A stretch of DNA of 64,000 nucleotides from Cognatishimia activa (GCF_017798205.1 NZ_CP060010.1:1488001-1552000), one strand, 5' to 3'; shown: positions 45,592 through 55,404, counted from the first letter of the stretch. Notes: generated by a model not told the origin, from the sequence alone. Numbers and translations are program-made.

Positions 45592-46245
45592 ATGGTAGAG
45601 ATCACGCCCTATAATCCCCCAATGGATCCACTGGATGTCCTGCATGAGGACGGCCATATCATTGTGGTGAACAAACCCTCGGGGCTTTTGTCCGTGCCAG
45701 GGCGCGGGGAACATCTGGCAGATTGTCTGATCTCGCGCGTACAGGCTGCCTTTCCCGATGCGCTTTTGGTGCATCGTCTGGATCGCGACACGTCTGGCGT
45801 CATGGTCTTTGCCCTGACGGCGCACGCACAACGCAATCTCTCGATGCAGTTTGAGAAACGCAGCACCAAGAAAACCTATGTCGCGCGTGTGTCTGGTGAG
45901 ATTGCCGAGAAAACCGGAACTGTTGATCTGCCACTGATTGTGGATTGGCCGAACCGTCCTCTGCAGAAAGTCTGCCACGAAACCGGTAAGCCCGCCGTGA
46001 CCGACTGGCGTGTGCTAAAGGTCGGTGGCGGAGAAACCCGCGTGCGCCTATCCCCTAAAACGGGTCGCAGCCATCAGCTGCGGGTTCATATGCTGGCGCT
46101 TGGCCATGTTATCCTCGGGGATCCACTTTACGCCAAAGGCGCGGATCTCGATTATCCGCGCCTCATGTTGCACTCCGAAGAATTGCGCCTGAACCACCCG
46201 GAAAGTGGCAAAGGCATGAGTTTCCGCGCCAAAGCACCGTTTTAG
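45592..46245 (+). CDS. RluA-family pseudouridine synthase
   Basis: Isomerises uridine in rRNA or tRNA. The 217 residues contain the catalytic HRLDRDTSGVMVFA (Asp at about residue 64), GRSHQLRVHMLALGHVILGD and a short C-terminus; there is no S4 domain. The size and lack of S4 resemble RluA (23S U746 and tRNA U32) more than RluC or RluD, but the target is not proven. Repeat copy B begins right at the stop. Confidence 0.9.
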   Translation: MVEITPYNPPMDPLDVLHEDGHIIVVNKPSGLLSVPGRGEHLADCLISRVQAAFPDALLVHRLDRDTSGVMVFALTAHAQRNLSMQFEKRSTKKTYVARVSGEIAEKTGTVDLPLIVDWPNRPLQKVCHETGKPAVTDWRVLKVGGGETRVRLSPKTGRSHQLRVHMLALGHVILGDPLYAKGADLDYPRLMLHSEELRLNHPESGKGMSFRAKAPF

Positions 46246-46345
46246 GGGCGCTGCCCCTCTGAGCCTGTTTGCTGCGCAAACCGCCTCATTCACCCCGGGA
46301 TATTTCTGGCAAGAGAAAAGCCGGTTTCATCTTGCCAAAAATACT
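46244..46345 (+). repeat. Dispersed extragenic repeat, copy B, with a second inverted core
   Basis: AGGGGCGCTGCCCCT is followed by the core CCCCGGGATATTTCTGGCAA (from about 46292) and then, eight bases later, an inverted core TTTCATCTTGCCAAAAATA (46324-46342). The pair of facing cores is unique among the copies here. Confidence 0.7.
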
Positions 46346-46364
46346 CAAGTCCGACCGGGGAAGG

Positions 46365-47789
46365 CTAGAACGAACATCCCGAGATCACTTTGACCTCGCA
46401 GAATTCCTCCAGCCCCCAAGGGCCACCCTCGCGGCCGTTCCCGGACTGTTTCATGCCGCCAAAGGGGATGCCGTGGCCAAAGCCAACCGAGTTGGTTTCT
46501 ACCATGCCCGAACGCACGGAGCGTGCCACGCGCAGGCGTTTTACATCGTCTTCGGTTTGGATGTAGTTGGTCAGACCATAGACTGTATCGTTGGCCATTT
46601 CGATGGCCTCAGCCTCGGAATCAAACGGCGTGATCGCGAGCACTGGGCCGAAGATTTCTTCGCGATAGATCGTCATGTCAGGCGTCACGTCGGCAAAGAC
46701 CGTGGGGCGCACGAAATAGCCTTTGTTCAGACCTTCAGGGCGACCCAAACCACCAGCGAGCAGTGTTGCGCCTTCTTTGATGCCTGTCTCGATCAGCCCC
46801 TGGATCTTGTTGAACTGCGCTTCTGACACGACCGGACCGATGTGACGCCCAGGCTTTGACGCGAGATCCACGGTGACCTTCTCGGCCGTGGCTTTGGCGA
46901 TCTCGAGCGCTTCTGCGTAGTAGCTACGTTCCACCATCATGCGGGTTGGCGCGTTGCAGGATTGGCCCGAGTTGTTCATGCAGTGCAGCACCCCGTTGCG
47001 CACGGTTTTCTCTGGCGCGTCCGCAAAGACGATATTCGCGCCCTTGCCGCCAAGCTCAAGGCTCACGCGCTTGAGGCTGTCGGCTGCGGCTTTGGAAATC
47101 GCGATACCTGCGCGGGTCGAGCCGGTAAAGCTGATCATATCCACGTCTGGATGCGTTGAAAGCTGGCTGCCAACTCCCATGCCATCGCCATTCACGAGGT
47201 TGAAAACTCCGGCCGGAAAGCCTGCGTCATCCATCATCTCGGCAAACAAGAGGCCTGAGAGGGGCGCAATTTCCGAGGGTTTCAAAACGATGGTGCAGCC
47301 GACCGCGAGGGCTGGGATTACCTTCAGCACAACCTGGTTCATCGGCCAGTTCCATGGCGTGATCATCCCGCAAACGCCGATGGGCTCCATGTGGATGCGT
47401 TCGTTGCGATAGGGGCGTTCGACCTCAAAATTGTCTAACGCCTCAAAGAAGCCGTCCATATGCCAAGGCCCGCAGCCCCACTGAGAGTTCGTGGCCATAT
47501 CAATCGGCGCGCCCATTTCCTGGCTGATGGCGTCTCCCATTTCAGCCTGTCGCGCGTTGTAGATGTCATAGAACTTGCGGATCAATGCGATGCGATCCTC
47601 CATCGGGGTCGCAGCCCAAGCAGGAAACGCCGCGCGGGCCGCAGCAACCGCAGCGTCTGTGTCCGCCTGATCGCCTAGCGAAATCACGGCGCAGGGCTCC
47701 TCGGTGCTTGGGTTGATCACCTCAAGGTCTTTGGCAGCGACAGGATCCACCCAGGATCCGTTGATATAGAATTGGCGTTTTGCAAGCAT
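46365..47789 (-). CDS. Aldehyde dehydrogenase family protein
   Basis: NAD(P)-dependent aldehyde dehydrogenase of 474 residues. The catalytic Cys lies in NNSGQSCNAPTRMMVE (about residue 279) and the general-base Glu in SLELGGKGANIVF (about 245); FTGSTRAG is the cofactor loop and MKQSGNGREGGPWG the C-terminal motif. The substrate is unknown; betaine-aldehyde, aminoaldehyde or aliphatic aldehydes are plausible. It is divergent from the peroxiredoxin gene. Confidence 0.92.
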   Translation of the reverse strand: MLAKRQFYINGSWVDPVAAKDLEVINPSTEEPCAVISLGDQADTDAAVAAARAAFPAWAATPMEDRIALIRKFYDIYNARQAEMGDAISQEMGAPIDMATNSQWGCGPWHMDGFFEALDNFEVERPYRNERIHMEPIGVCGMITPWNWPMNQVVLKVIPALAVGCTIVLKPSEIAPLSGLLFAEMMDDAGFPAGVFNLVNGDGMGVGSQLSTHPDVDMISFTGSTRAGIAISKAAADSLKRVSLELGGKGANIVFADAPEKTVRNGVLHCMNNSGQSCNAPTRMMVERSYYAEALEIAKATAEKVTVDLASKPGRHIGPVVSEAQFNKIQGLIETGIKEGATLLAGGLGRPEGLNKGYFVRPTVFADVTPDMTIYREEIFGPVLAITPFDSEAEAIEMANDTVYGLTNYIQTEDDVKRLRVARSVRSGMVETNSVGFGHGIPFGGMKQSGNGREGGPWGLEEFCEVKVISGCSF

Positions 47790-47905
47790 TGGGTTGAACT
47801 CTCAGATAAGATTGCCACTTTTGGAGTGTAGAAATATCTATCTGCACATCGCGAGTCTCAATGCCAGAAACGCGACGTAACTAGGTCTCTTTTGGAGGAT
47901 GCCAC

Positions 47906-48556
47906 ATGGCTCTCAGAATTAACGATGTTGTTCCCGATTTCACCGCCGATACCGATCAGGGCGAGATTTCGTTCCACGATTGGATTGGCGACAGCTGGGC
48001 GATCCTGTTTTCTCATCCAAAGGACTTTACACCGGTTTGCACAACGGAGTTTTCCGCCGTCGCACAATTGGCCGATGAATGGGCCGCGCGGGGGACCAAA
48101 GTGATTGGCGTGTCCGTTGATGGGGTCGAAGACCACAAAAAGTGGAAAGAAGACATCGCGAGTTATGGCAATGCGCCTGCTGGTTTTCCGATCATTGCGG
48201 ATGCGGGTCTCAAGGTCTCTAAGCTCTTTGATATGCTGCCTGCTGAGGCTTACTTGCCGGATGGCCGCACTCCTGCTGACAGTGCCACAGTGCGCTCTGT
48301 GTTCATCATTGGACCGGACAAGCAGTTGAAACTGTCGATGACCTATCCGATGACTGTAGGCCGGAATTTTGCCGAGATCCTGCGCGCTTTGGACGGTCTT
48401 CAGATGTCATCCAAAGGCGTGGCGACCCCTGCGAACTGGATGCCAGGTGAGGATGTGATCATTCCGCCGACCGTGTCCAATGAAGACGCGACCGCCAAAT
48501 TTGGTGAGTTTGAGACGGTGTTTCCTTATTTGCGGAAGACGAAAGCGCCTGAGTAG
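47906..48556 (+). CDS. 1-Cys peroxiredoxin (Prx6 type)
   Basis: Reduces peroxides. The 216 residues carry the peroxidatic PVCTTEF (Cys45), which is the only cysteine in the protein, so it is a true 1-Cys enzyme that needs an outside reductant. The Arg of the active site is in SATVRSVFIIGP, and the extended C-terminal domain (MPGEDVIIPPTVSNEDA) is typical of Prx6. TTGGAGGATGCC precedes the ATG. It converges on pnp with a bidirectional terminator between. Confidence 0.95.
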   Translation: MALRINDVVPDFTADTDQGEISFHDWIGDSWAILFSHPKDFTPVCTTEFSAVAQLADEWAARGTKVIGVSVDGVEDHKKWKEDIASYGNAPAGFPIIADAGLKVSKLFDMLPAEAYLPDGRTPADSATVRSVFIIGPDKQLKLSMTYPMTVGRNFAEILRALDGLQMSSKGVATPANWMPGEDVIIPPTVSNEDATAKFGEFETVFPYLRKTKAPE

Positions 48557-48573
48557 GGCGACGAAAGTCCAAC

Positions 48574-48607
48574 AAAAAAGCCCCGCAGTTTGCGGGGCTT
48601 TTCTTTT
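48574..48607. terminator. Bidirectional terminator between the peroxiredoxin gene and pnp
   Basis: AAGCCCCGCA (48578-48587) pairs with TGCGGGGCTT (48591-48600); T-runs follow on the plus strand and, through the A-run 48574-48579, on the minus strand. It serves both convergent genes. Confidence 0.85.
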
Positions 48608-48622
48608 CGTGCCAAGAGGACC

Positions 48623-50767
48623 TTACTCCTCAGCCTTTTCCTTTTTCGGCTCAGGCTTGATCTCTTCACCGGTTTCCTGATCGACGACTTTCATCGACAG
48701 GCGGACTTTACCACGGTCGTCAAAGCCCAGCAGCTTGACCTTAACTTCCTGACCTTCTTTCAGAACGTCGGATGGGTGGTTCAGGCGGCGGTTTTCGATC
48801 TGGGATACGTGCACCAGACCGTCGCGCTTACCAAAGAAGTTCACGAAAGCACCGAAGTCGACGATCTTAACGACTTTGCCGTTATAGATCTGGCCTTCTT
48901 CTGGCTCTGCCACGATCGAGTGGATCATGTCGTAGGCTTTTTGGATCGACTCACCGTTCGGGGACGCGATCTTGATCACGCCGTCGTCGTTGATGTCGAC
49001 TTTCGCGCCAGAGACCTCAACGATTTCACGGATCACCTTACCGCCAGAGCCGATTACTTCACGGATCTTGTCGGTTGGGATGTTCATGGTCTCGATGCGA
49101 GGCGCGTGAACAGAGAAGTCAGAGGCGCCAGACAGCGCTTTGTTCATCTCGCCCAGGATGTGCATCCGGCCGTCTTTCGCCTGTGCCAGCGCTTTTTCCA
49201 TGATCTCGGGCGTGATGCCTGCGACTTTGATGTCCATCTGCAGCGAGGTGATGCCGTTCTCGGTACCCGCCACTTTGAAGTCCATGTCGCCGAGGTGGTC
49301 TTCGTCACCCAGGATGTCGGTCAGGATCGCATAAGAGCCGTCATCCTCAAGGATCAGACCCATGGCCACACCCGCAACTGCGGATTTGAGCGGCACGCCC
49401 GCGTCCATCATGGACAGGGAGCCACCACAAACGGATGCCATAGAAGACGAGCCGTTGGATTCGGTGATTTCGGAAACCACACGCACGGTGTAAGGGAAGT
49501 CGGTTGCCGCTGGCAGAACCGCCTGCAGCGCGCGCCATGCCAGTTTGCCGTGACCGATTTCGCGACGACCTGGAGGGCCCACGCGACCAGCTTCACCTAC
49601 AGAGTATGGAGGGAAGTTATAGTGCAGCAGGAAGTTAGAGCGGAAGTTGCCATGCAGTGCGTCGATGATTTGTTCGTCATCGCCGGTGCCCAGAGTGGTG
49701 ACAACCAGACCTTGGGTCTCGCCGCGTGTGAAGAGGGCGGAACCGTGAGTCCGTGGCAGGAAGCCAACTTGGCTTTCGATCGCGCGCACAGTGGTGGTGT
49801 CACGACCGTCAATACGCTTGCCGGTTTTCACAACGTCACCGCGCAGAATGCCGGCTTCGAGCTTTTTCATCGCGGAGCCGAGGTTCGCGTCCTCAAGCTG
49901 CTCTTCGGTCAGAGCTTCTTTGATCGCGTCGCGGGCTGCGGAAACAGCTGCGGTGCGCTCTTGCTTGTCGGTGATCGCGAAAGCTGCACGCATTTGCTCT
50001 TCGCCAGCGGCTTTCACGGCAGCATAGAGATCGGCGTAGTCCGGTGCTTGGAAGTCAAACGGCTCTTTCGCGGCGTCTTCAGCCAGATCGATGATCAGGT
50101 CGATCACCGGCTGGAAGCTGTCGTGGGCAAATTTCACCGCACCCAGCATTTCTGCTTCGGACAGTTCGTAAGCCTCAGATTCCACCATCATCACGGCGTC
50201 TTTGGTGCCCGCAACAACGAGGTCCAGACGCTGATCTGGCTTGGTGCGCAGCTCGTCCATATCGTCGATTTCTGGGTTGAGGATGTATTCGCCATCCACG
50301 AAACCAACACGTGCCGCAGCAATCGGGCCCATGAATGGAACGCCAGAGATGGTCAGCGCCGCGGAAGCCGCGATCATCGCCACGATATCTGGGTCATTGA
50401 CCAGATCGTGGGACAGAACGGTACACATCACGAGGACTTCGTGCTTGAAGCCTTCGACGAACAGCGGGCGGATCGGACGGTCGATCAAACGCGCGGTCAG
50501 AGTCTCTTTTTCGGTCGGACGCGCTTCGCGTTTGAAAAAGCCACCTGGGACTTTACCGGCCGCATAGTATTTCTCTTGGTAATGTACGGTCAGCGGGAAA
50601 AAGTCCTGACCGGGTTTTGGTGCCTTAGCAAAGGTCACAGCGGCCATAACCGAGGTTTCGCCCAGAGTGGCGATCACACAGCCGTCGGCCTGACGGGCAA
50701 CCTTGCCCGTTTCCAGCGTGAGGGTCTCTTCGCCCCACTGCATCGTTTTCTTAGATTCGTTAAACAT
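48623..50767 (-). CDS. pnp: Polyribonucleotide nucleotidyltransferase (PNPase)
   Basis: Phosphorolytic 3'-5' exoribonuclease of the RNA degradosome. The 714 residues contain two RNase PH domains (first with [19 protein letters not shown], second with [14 protein letters not shown] and the [19 protein letters not shown] active loop), a KH domain ([14 protein letters not shown], about 560) and a C-terminal S1 domain ([20 protein letters not shown]). AGGAAA precedes the ATG. The leader carries hairpins that may allow self-control. It is separated from rpsO by about 4.2 kb of unrelated genes. Confidence 0.97.
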   Translation of the reverse strand: MFNESKKTMQWGEETLTLETGKVARQADGCVIATLGETSVMAAVTFAKAPKPGQDFFPLTVHYQEKYYAAGKVPGGFFKREARPTEKETLTARLIDRPIRPLFVEGFKHEVLVMCTVLSHDLVNDPDIVAMIAASAALTISGVPFMGPIAAARVGFVDGEYILNPEIDDMDELRTKPDQRLDLVVAGTKDAVMMVESEAYELSEAEMLGAVKFAHDSFQPVIDLIIDLAEDAAKEPFDFQAPDYADLYAAVKAAGEEQMRAAFAITDKQERTAAVSAARDAIKEALTEEQLEDANLGSAMKKLEAGILRGDVVKTGKRIDGRDTTTVRAIESQVGFLPRTHGSALFTRGETQGLVVTTLGTGDDEQIIDALHGNFRSNFLLHYNFPPYSVGEAGRVGPPGRREIGHGKLAWRALQAVLPAATDFPYTVRVVSEITESNGSSSMASVCGGSLSMMDAGVPLKSAVAGVAMGLILEDDGSYAILTDILGDEDHLGDMDFKVAGTENGITSLQMDIKVAGITPEIMEKALAQAKDGRMHILGEMNKALSGASDFSVHAPRIETMNIPTDKIREVIGSGGKVIREIVEVSGAKVDINDDGVIKIASPNGESIQKAYDMIHSIVAEPEEGQIYNGKVVKIVDFGAFVNFFGKRDGLVHVSQIENRRLNHPSDVLKEGQEVKVKLLGFDDRGKVRLSMKVVDQETGEEIKPEPKKEKAEE

Positions 50768-50792
50768 CTATCGTTTCCTAAGTCGGAGCACT

Positions 50793-50841
50793 CCCGGGCC
50801 CTCCCGGGTCTCCTGATTTTGATGGTGGCCCCATTGCCACC
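50793..50841 (-). promoter_or_regulatory. Hairpins in the pnp leader
   Basis: CCCGGG occurs twice (50793-50798 and 50803-50808), able to form a stem, and GGTGGC/GCCACC (50824-50829 and 50836-50841) forms a second, 26-74 bases before the pnp ATG. In E. coli, RNase III cuts a pnp leader stem to start PNPase self-repression; the same role here is inference. Confidence 0.45.
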
Positions 50842-50952
50842 GACCCCTTATCCTCTTGCACGCGCCCGGGGCCTCAGGCGTCACGTCTCAGATAGGGCGC
50901 GCATAGCTGATTTTAAGGGGTTTGGAAAGGGCAGAGTCGTAACCACGGGGTT

Positions 50953-51028
50953 AAGGGGCTTTGCCCCTCTGAGAGGGATTGGGGCAATCCCTCTCATTCA
51001 CCCCAGAGTATTTCGGGCAAGATGAAAG
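50953..51028 (+). repeat. Dispersed extragenic repeat, copy C
   Basis: AGGGGCTTTGCCCCT and GAGGGATTGGGGCAATCCCTC palindromic parts are followed by a divergent core AGAGTATTTCGGGCAAGATG. It lies between the pnp leader and the hydroxylase stop. Confidence 0.7.
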
Positions 51029-51030
51029 TG

Positions 51031-51744
51031 TTAAGCCTTCTCGCCCGGCATCCGCGTGATGCCGAACGCCTTACGCGCCGTCACAAGCCGGAGGTCTTCG
51101 GGGTCCATACCCAAGGACAGCATCGTCTCTCGATCAAAACGTTCGCGCGCGGTGTCGCGGTCATGCGCAGTGCCGAAGAGCCGGTCGATCCATTCCATCC
51201 CAAGGCTCACATGGAACGTGGCATGGTGGTCTTGGTAGTGGTGTGCCATGTGCTTGCGGGTGACACGTTGGCCGAACCAGCCTTTCTTCACGTTCAGATG
51301 GGCCAGCGTGTGGCAATATTCATAGAAGGTGAAGGCCGAGACCGAACCAACAAAGAGCATGATCACTGCAAAGTAGAGCGCAGAGGTGAAGCCAAGAAAC
51401 GGCCACATGATCAGCGCGTGGATGGCGACCGAGACCAGACCGAAGCGAACGGCGAACCAATGGTCGTCGCCGGTGAAATACTCTGCGTCGGTCGGAAATT
51501 CGTGGTGCGCGATATGGGTGCGATAGAGATCGTTAAAGACCCCTTGGTCCGTCGGAGGCTCGCGATGATAAAGAAAACGGTGCATCACATATTCCACAAA
51601 GAACTGCAGCACGGCTCCATACGCCAGCGCGGGGATAACCCACCAACTTGGGAAAAGTATAATTAAAACAACGCCAAAGAGCCAAAGCGGGGCCAGCCTA
51701 TGCAGGCTTCCCATATTGATCAGAACGGACAGAGCTTGTTTCAT
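51031..51744 (-). CDS. Fatty acid hydroxylase / sterol desaturase family membrane protein
   Basis: Di-iron membrane hydroxylase of 237 residues with the eight-histidine signature: HRFLYH, HIAHHEF, HTLAH and HMAHHYQDHHATFH, between hydrophobic segments. Substrates of this family are lipids, sphingoid or carotenoid-like molecules; none can be chosen from sequence. ATG 51744 has GGAGG six bases upstream; the frame extends to 51804. It is divergent from the BCCT transporter gene. Confidence 0.9.
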   Translation of the reverse strand: MKQALSVLINMGSLHRLAPLWLFGVVLIILFPSWWVIPALAYGAVLQFFVEYVMHRFLYHREPPTDQGVFNDLYRTHIAHHEFPTDAEYFTGDDHWFAVRFGLVSVAIHALIMWPFLGFTSALYFAVIMLFVGSVSAFTFYEYCHTLAHLNVKKGWFGQRVTRKHMAHHYQDHHATFHVSLGMEWIDRLFGTAHDRDTARERFDRETMLSLGMDPEDLRLVTARKAFGITRMPGEKA

Positions 51745-51858
51745 CGTGATCCTCCAAGTTGGCCAAACATGACGGAATCGCCGTCCGGTGGTCAAATCTG
51801 ACATCGCGTCAACTTTGTCTCATTAGGTTAGGTAGAAACCACCTTTTGTCGTCGCCCT

Positions 51859-51904
51859 CGAAACAAAAGATGTCGATTTTAGTGGATTGCGAAACAAAGT
51901 GTCG
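51859..51904 (+). promoter_or_regulatory. Direct repeats upstream of the BCCT transporter
   Basis: CGAAACAAAAGATGTCG (51859-51875) and CGAAACAAAGTGTCG (51890-51904) repeat with a 31-base offset, about three helical turns, 90-135 bases before the ATG at 51993. Likely a binding site for an activator or repressor; identity unknown. Confidence 0.5.
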
Positions 51905-51992
51905 CATACGGTAGGAGGATCGCCGACCCGGCGGTTGTTCTTGGTTTATGGCCTCCAGTCGCCTGGTTTTTGTTAAAGAGTTGGAGGATTTT

Positions 51993-53600
51993 ATGTCTGA
52001 CACAAATAATTCCCCAGGGACGGGCGACCAAACCCTGGAGTTCGAAACGGACTATGAGTTGGGACAAGACAATATCCGGCCGATGGGGCTTGATATTCAC
52101 AATCCAGTTTTCCTGGTGTCCAGTATTGTCATTGCAGGGTTTGTTCTTTTGTCTTTGGCCAACCAAGAGGCCTCGGCGGCCTTTTTCGGATGGCTGCGCC
52201 CTTGGCTGACCAGCACGTTTGACTGGTTCTTGGTGCTCTCTGTGGACGCCATTACCCTGTTCTGTCTGGCGCTGATTGTCTTGCCCGTGGGCAAGGTGCG
52301 GATCGGCGGCAAAGACGCCAAGCCTGATTATTCCTATGCCGGTTGGATTGCGATGATGTTCGCAGCCGGTATCGGTATTGGTCTCTTGTTCTTTGGCGTT
52401 CTTGAGCCGGTGTACTACCAGTTCTCTGAAGGTGGCGGCGCGAGCCCTCTGGGCATCGACCAGTCGCAGCCAGGCAATGAATACATCGGTGTTGTCGGCA
52501 CGATCCACCATTGGGGTCTTGAGGGCTGGGCGGTCTATGCGGCCGTGGGTCTGAGCCTCGGGATCTTTTGCTATAACCTCGGTCTACCGCTCACGCTGCG
52601 GTCTGCGTTCTATCCAATTCTGGGCGAGCGCGTCTGGGGCTGGTGGGGTCACATCATCGATACGCTTGCGGTGTTCGCGACACTCTTTGGCCTGACCACA
52701 TCGCTGGGTCTGGGTGCCCAGCAGGTGGCTGCGGGTCTGAACGAAGTCTTTGGCATCACGCCAACCCCGACCGTAACAGTTCTGTTGATCATCGGCATCA
52801 CCGTGATCGCGCTGGGCTCCGTTCTGCTGGGCATGGACGCGGGTGTGAAACGTCTGTCCGAGATCAATATGATCATGGCGGTTGGCCTGTTCATCTTTGT
52901 GATCCTGGTAACAGGGGTTGGTGCCGCGATTTCGCGCTATTTCAACGTGATGGTGGACTACATCGTGCTCTTGCCGGCGTTGTCCAACCCGTTTGGGCGA
53001 ACCGACACGAGCTTCTTCCACGGCTGGACGACCTTCTATTGGGCCTGGTGGATCGCTTGGTCTCCATTCGTTGGCATGTTCATCGCGCGGATCTCGCGGG
53101 GACGGACTGTGCGTGAATTCGTGATCTGTGCACTGGTTGCGCCTACCGCGGTTTGTGCGCTGTGGATGTCCACTTTTGGTGGTGCCGCGATCGACATGCT
53201 GAATGCAGGTGGCGCAGAGGGCGTTAAGGCAACCGTTATTGACGCCTACAAGCCCGAAGGCGCACTGTTTGGCTTCCTTAAGGAACTGCCGCTTTACAGC
53301 ATCGTCGCGCCGATTGCGCTGGTTCTGATCGTGATCTTCTTTGTGACCTCGTCAGACTCGGGTTCACTGGTCATCGATACGATCACAGCAGGCGGCAAGA
53401 TGGACGCGCCTCCGGTGCAGCGTGTGTTCTGGTGTACGCTGGAAGGCCTCGTGGCGATTGCGCTTCTGTTGGGCGGCGGTTTGTCCGCGCTTCAGGGGGC
53501 GGCGGTTTCGACCGGTATTCCGTTCACGCTTGTGGTTTTGATCATGTGCTATTGCCTGTGGCTGGCTCTGCGGTCTGAGGCCAAGAAACAGAACGGTTAA
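51993..53600 (+). CDS. BCCT-family transporter (betaine/choline/carnitine type)
   Basis: Secondary transporter for quaternary ammonium compounds or ectoine/DMSP-type solutes. The 535 residues have twelve predicted helices and the family signature around GWTTFYWAWWIAWSPFVGMF (about residues 345-365), plus GGGASPLGID near the first substrate-site helix. GGAGGATTTT precedes ATG 51993. There is no long charged C-terminal osmosensor like that of BetP. It could feed the methyl-transfer cluster 8-16 kb away, which is inference. A terminator follows. Confidence 0.93.
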   Translation: MSDTNNSPGTGDQTLEFETDYELGQDNIRPMGLDIHNPVFLVSSIVIAGFVLLSLANQEASAAFFGWLRPWLTSTFDWFLVLSVDAITLFCLALIVLPVGKVRIGGKDAKPDYSYAGWIAMMFAAGIGIGLLFFGVLEPVYYQFSEGGGASPLGIDQSQPGNEYIGVVGTIHHWGLEGWAVYAAVGLSLGIFCYNLGLPLTLRSAFYPILGERVWGWWGHIIDTLAVFATLFGLTTSLGLGAQQVAAGLNEVFGITPTPTVTVLLIIGITVIALGSVLLGMDAGVKRLSEINMIMAVGLFIFVILVTGVGAAISRYFNVMVDYIVLLPALSNPFGRTDTSFFHGWTTFYWAWWIAWSPFVGMFIARISRGRTVREFVICALVAPTAVCALWMSTFGGAAIDMLNAGGAEGVKATVIDAYKPEGALFGFLKELPLYSIVAPIALVLIVIFFVTSSDSGSLVIDTITAGGKMDAPPVQRVFWCTLEGLVAIALLLGGGLSALQGAAVSTGIPFTLVVLIMCYCLWLALRSEAKKQNG

Positions 53601-53628
53601 GGGTAATACCTGCCGCTAAAAACAAGAT

Positions 53629-53658
53629 CGCCCGCGCTGGGGAAAGCGCGGGCGTTTT
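53629..53658 (+). terminator. Terminator after the BCCT gene
   Basis: GCCCGCGCT (53630-53638) pairs with AGCGCGGGC (53645-53653), followed by TTTT. It lies between the convergent BCCT and COG0523 genes. Confidence 0.8.
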
Positions 53659-53670
53659 CTTTGGCGAGGA

Positions 53671-54873
53671 TTAATTGCGACGCCAAAGAGGGAATGGGTC
53701 ATCCTCGTAAGGATAGGTCTCGAGGCTTTCCAAGGTTGCATCCTTGACCAAGCAGGCGTCCATCTGAGCCGTCATCCATGCCCAGTCGATGCCAGATCCA
53801 ATAAACACCAGCTCTTGGCGGCGATCGCCAAAAGGTTCGGACCAATGGGATTTCAGATAGTCGCGCGCTTGCTGGTGATCGGGCCAGCGATCTTCTGGCA
53901 CCGAAGCCCACCATGTGCCCAAAGGCGTGACTGATGACAGCGCGCCGGCCAGCGAAAACTCTGCAACCCAATCCGGCCGCGTTGTCATCCAGAAGTGCCC
54001 CTTGGCGCGGATCACGCCGGGGAGGTCTCCGTTCAGGAAGGCGTGGATCTTGACTGGATCGAAAGGTGCACGCGCGCGGTAAACGAAAGAGGCGATGCCG
54101 TATTCTTCGGTTTCTGGTGTGTGGTCTTCAAAGCCGTAAAGCTCTTTGGCCCACATTGGGTGTTCGTGGGCTTTCTCAAAGTCAAAGAGGTTCGTATTGA
54201 GGATCTCTTTCGGCTCCACAACACTGTGGCTGGTTTGAATGATCTTGGCGTCCGCATTCAGGCTGCGGATGATTTTCAAAGCGGCGTCGACATTCTGAGG
54301 CGTCGTATCCTGGACCTTGTTCAGGATGACAACATCAGCAAATTCGATCTGATCGGTCAGCAAATGCACCAGAGTGCGCTCGTCCTCTTCGCCCATGGTT
54401 TCGCCGCGGTCCGCCAAGAAATCGTGGCTCGAGAAATCGTTGAGCAGATTTACCGCGTCCACCACGGTGACCATTGTGTCCAGACGCGCGAGGTCGTCGA
54501 GGCTGTCCCCGCCTTCGTCGCGGAACTCAAAGGTTGCGGCGACAGGAAGGGGTTCGGAAATCCCGGTCGACTCGATCAGCAAATAATCAAACCGAGCCTC
54601 TTCGGCCAGACGGCGTACTTCGGCCAGAAGGTCATCGCGCAGGGTGCAGCAGATGCAGCCGTTGGACATCTCAACGAGGGTCTCGTCGGTCTGGCTCAGC
54701 TCTGCACCGCCTTCGCGCAGAAGGTCGGCGTCGATGTTGACCTCGGACATGTCGTTTACGATGACGGCCACCTTCAGGCCGTCGCGGTTGTTCAAAATGC
54801 GGTTCAAGAGTGTGGTTTTGCCGGCGCCAAGAAAGCCTGACAGGACCGTCACCGGAAGGCGGGACTCATTCAT
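53671..54873 (-). CDS. CobW/COG0523 GTP-binding metallochaperone (zinc type)
   Basis: G3E-family GTPase of 400 residues that delivers metal to target proteins. Walker A is [15 protein letters not shown], the metal-binding CxCC is in [13 protein letters not shown], and the GTPase NKxD is ILNKVQD; the C-terminal CobW domain ends near residue 370. The promoter carries a Zur-like box, so it is likely a zinc-starvation gene (ZigA/YeiR/ZNG1-type) rather than a cobalamin gene. No cob genes are present. Client proteins are unknown. Confidence 0.92.
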   Translation of the reverse strand: MNESRLPVTVLSGFLGAGKTTLLNRILNNRDGLKVAVIVNDMSEVNIDADLLREGGAELSQTDETLVEMSNGCICCTLRDDLLAEVRRLAEEARFDYLLIESTGISEPLPVAATFEFRDEGGDSLDDLARLDTMVTVVDAVNLLNDFSSHDFLADRGETMGEEDERTLVHLLTDQIEFADVVILNKVQDTTPQNVDAALKIIRSLNADAKIIQTSHSVVEPKEILNTNLFDFEKAHEHPMWAKELYGFEDHTPETEEYGIASFVYRARAPFDPVKIHAFLNGDLPGVIRAKGHFWMTTRPDWVAEFSLAGALSSVTPLGTWWASVPEDRWPDHQQARDYLKSHWSEPFGDRRQELVFIGSGIDWAWMTAQMDACLVKDATLESLETYPYEDDPFPLWRRN

Positions 54874-54885
54874 GGGGATCTTCTA

Positions 54886-54907
54886 GAAATGTTATATCGT
54901 AACAATC
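54886..54907. promoter_or_regulatory. Zur-like box upstream of the COG0523 gene
   Basis: GAAATGTTATATCGTAACAATC resembles the alphaproteobacterial Zur palindrome (GTTATANTATAAC core; here GTTATATCGTAAC with two mismatches). It lies 13-34 bases before the start codon, where a repressor would block transcription or translation. Confidence 0.6.
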
Positions 54908-54940
54908 ATGCAATGAGAAAAGTTTCAAGAGGCTGAATGC

Positions 54941-54981
54941 CAGACAAACAAAAACCCCCGCACGACCGATCGTGCAGGGGT
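54941..54981 (-). terminator. Terminator after rpsO
   Basis: On the minus strand a stem of ACCCCTGCACG-type arms (54954-54964 with 54971-54981, one mismatch) is followed by a T-rich run complementary to 54941-54954. Confidence 0.85.
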
Positions 54982-55009
54982 TTCTTGATACCGAGGGTTC
55001 GGTGTCGTC

Positions 55010-55279
55010 TTAGCGACGCAGGCCCAGACGCTTGATCAGATCAGCGTAGCGCGCTTCGTCTTTGCCCTTCAGGTAGTCCAGCAGCTTGCGGCGCTGAGCA
55101 ACCATTTTCAAAAGACCACGACGGCCGTGGTTGTCTTTTTTGTGGGTTTTGAAGTGCTCGGTCAGGGTCGCGATGCGGGAAGAGAGGATGGCAACCTGAA
55201 CTTCAGGCGAACCGGTGTCGCCTTCTTTGGTTGCGTATTCTTTCATCACGCGTGCTTTTTCTTCAACAGTGATCGACAT
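55010..55279 (-). CDS. rpsO: 30S ribosomal protein S15
   Basis: Binds the central domain of 16S rRNA early in small-subunit assembly. The 89 residues match S15 throughout ([45 protein letters not shown]-like end). ATG 55279 has AAGGAGA upstream; the frame continues to 55312. In many bacteria it is directly followed by pnp; here a Zur-type gene, a transporter and a hydroxylase come between. Confidence 0.97.
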   Translation of the reverse strand: MSITVEEKARVMKEYATKEGDTGSPEVQVAILSSRIATLTEHFKTHKKDNHGRRGLLKMVAQRRKLLDYLKGKDEARYADLIKRLGLRR

Positions 55280-55404
55280 CGGGGTCTCCTTAGTTAAGGG
55301 TTCAGGGCGCAAGCCGGGATGTCGTCCAGCAGGGTCCTATGGAGTATCACGTGATTCCACGCGATTGCGCGCATATAGGCGGTTTGGCTTCAAAAGGGAA
55401 GGGG

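Noticed and set aside
48590-51025. An 811-codon open frame antisense to pnp
   Set aside because: It is a mirror of the strongly conserved pnp codons, with low-complexity His/Arg/Phe composition and no domain.
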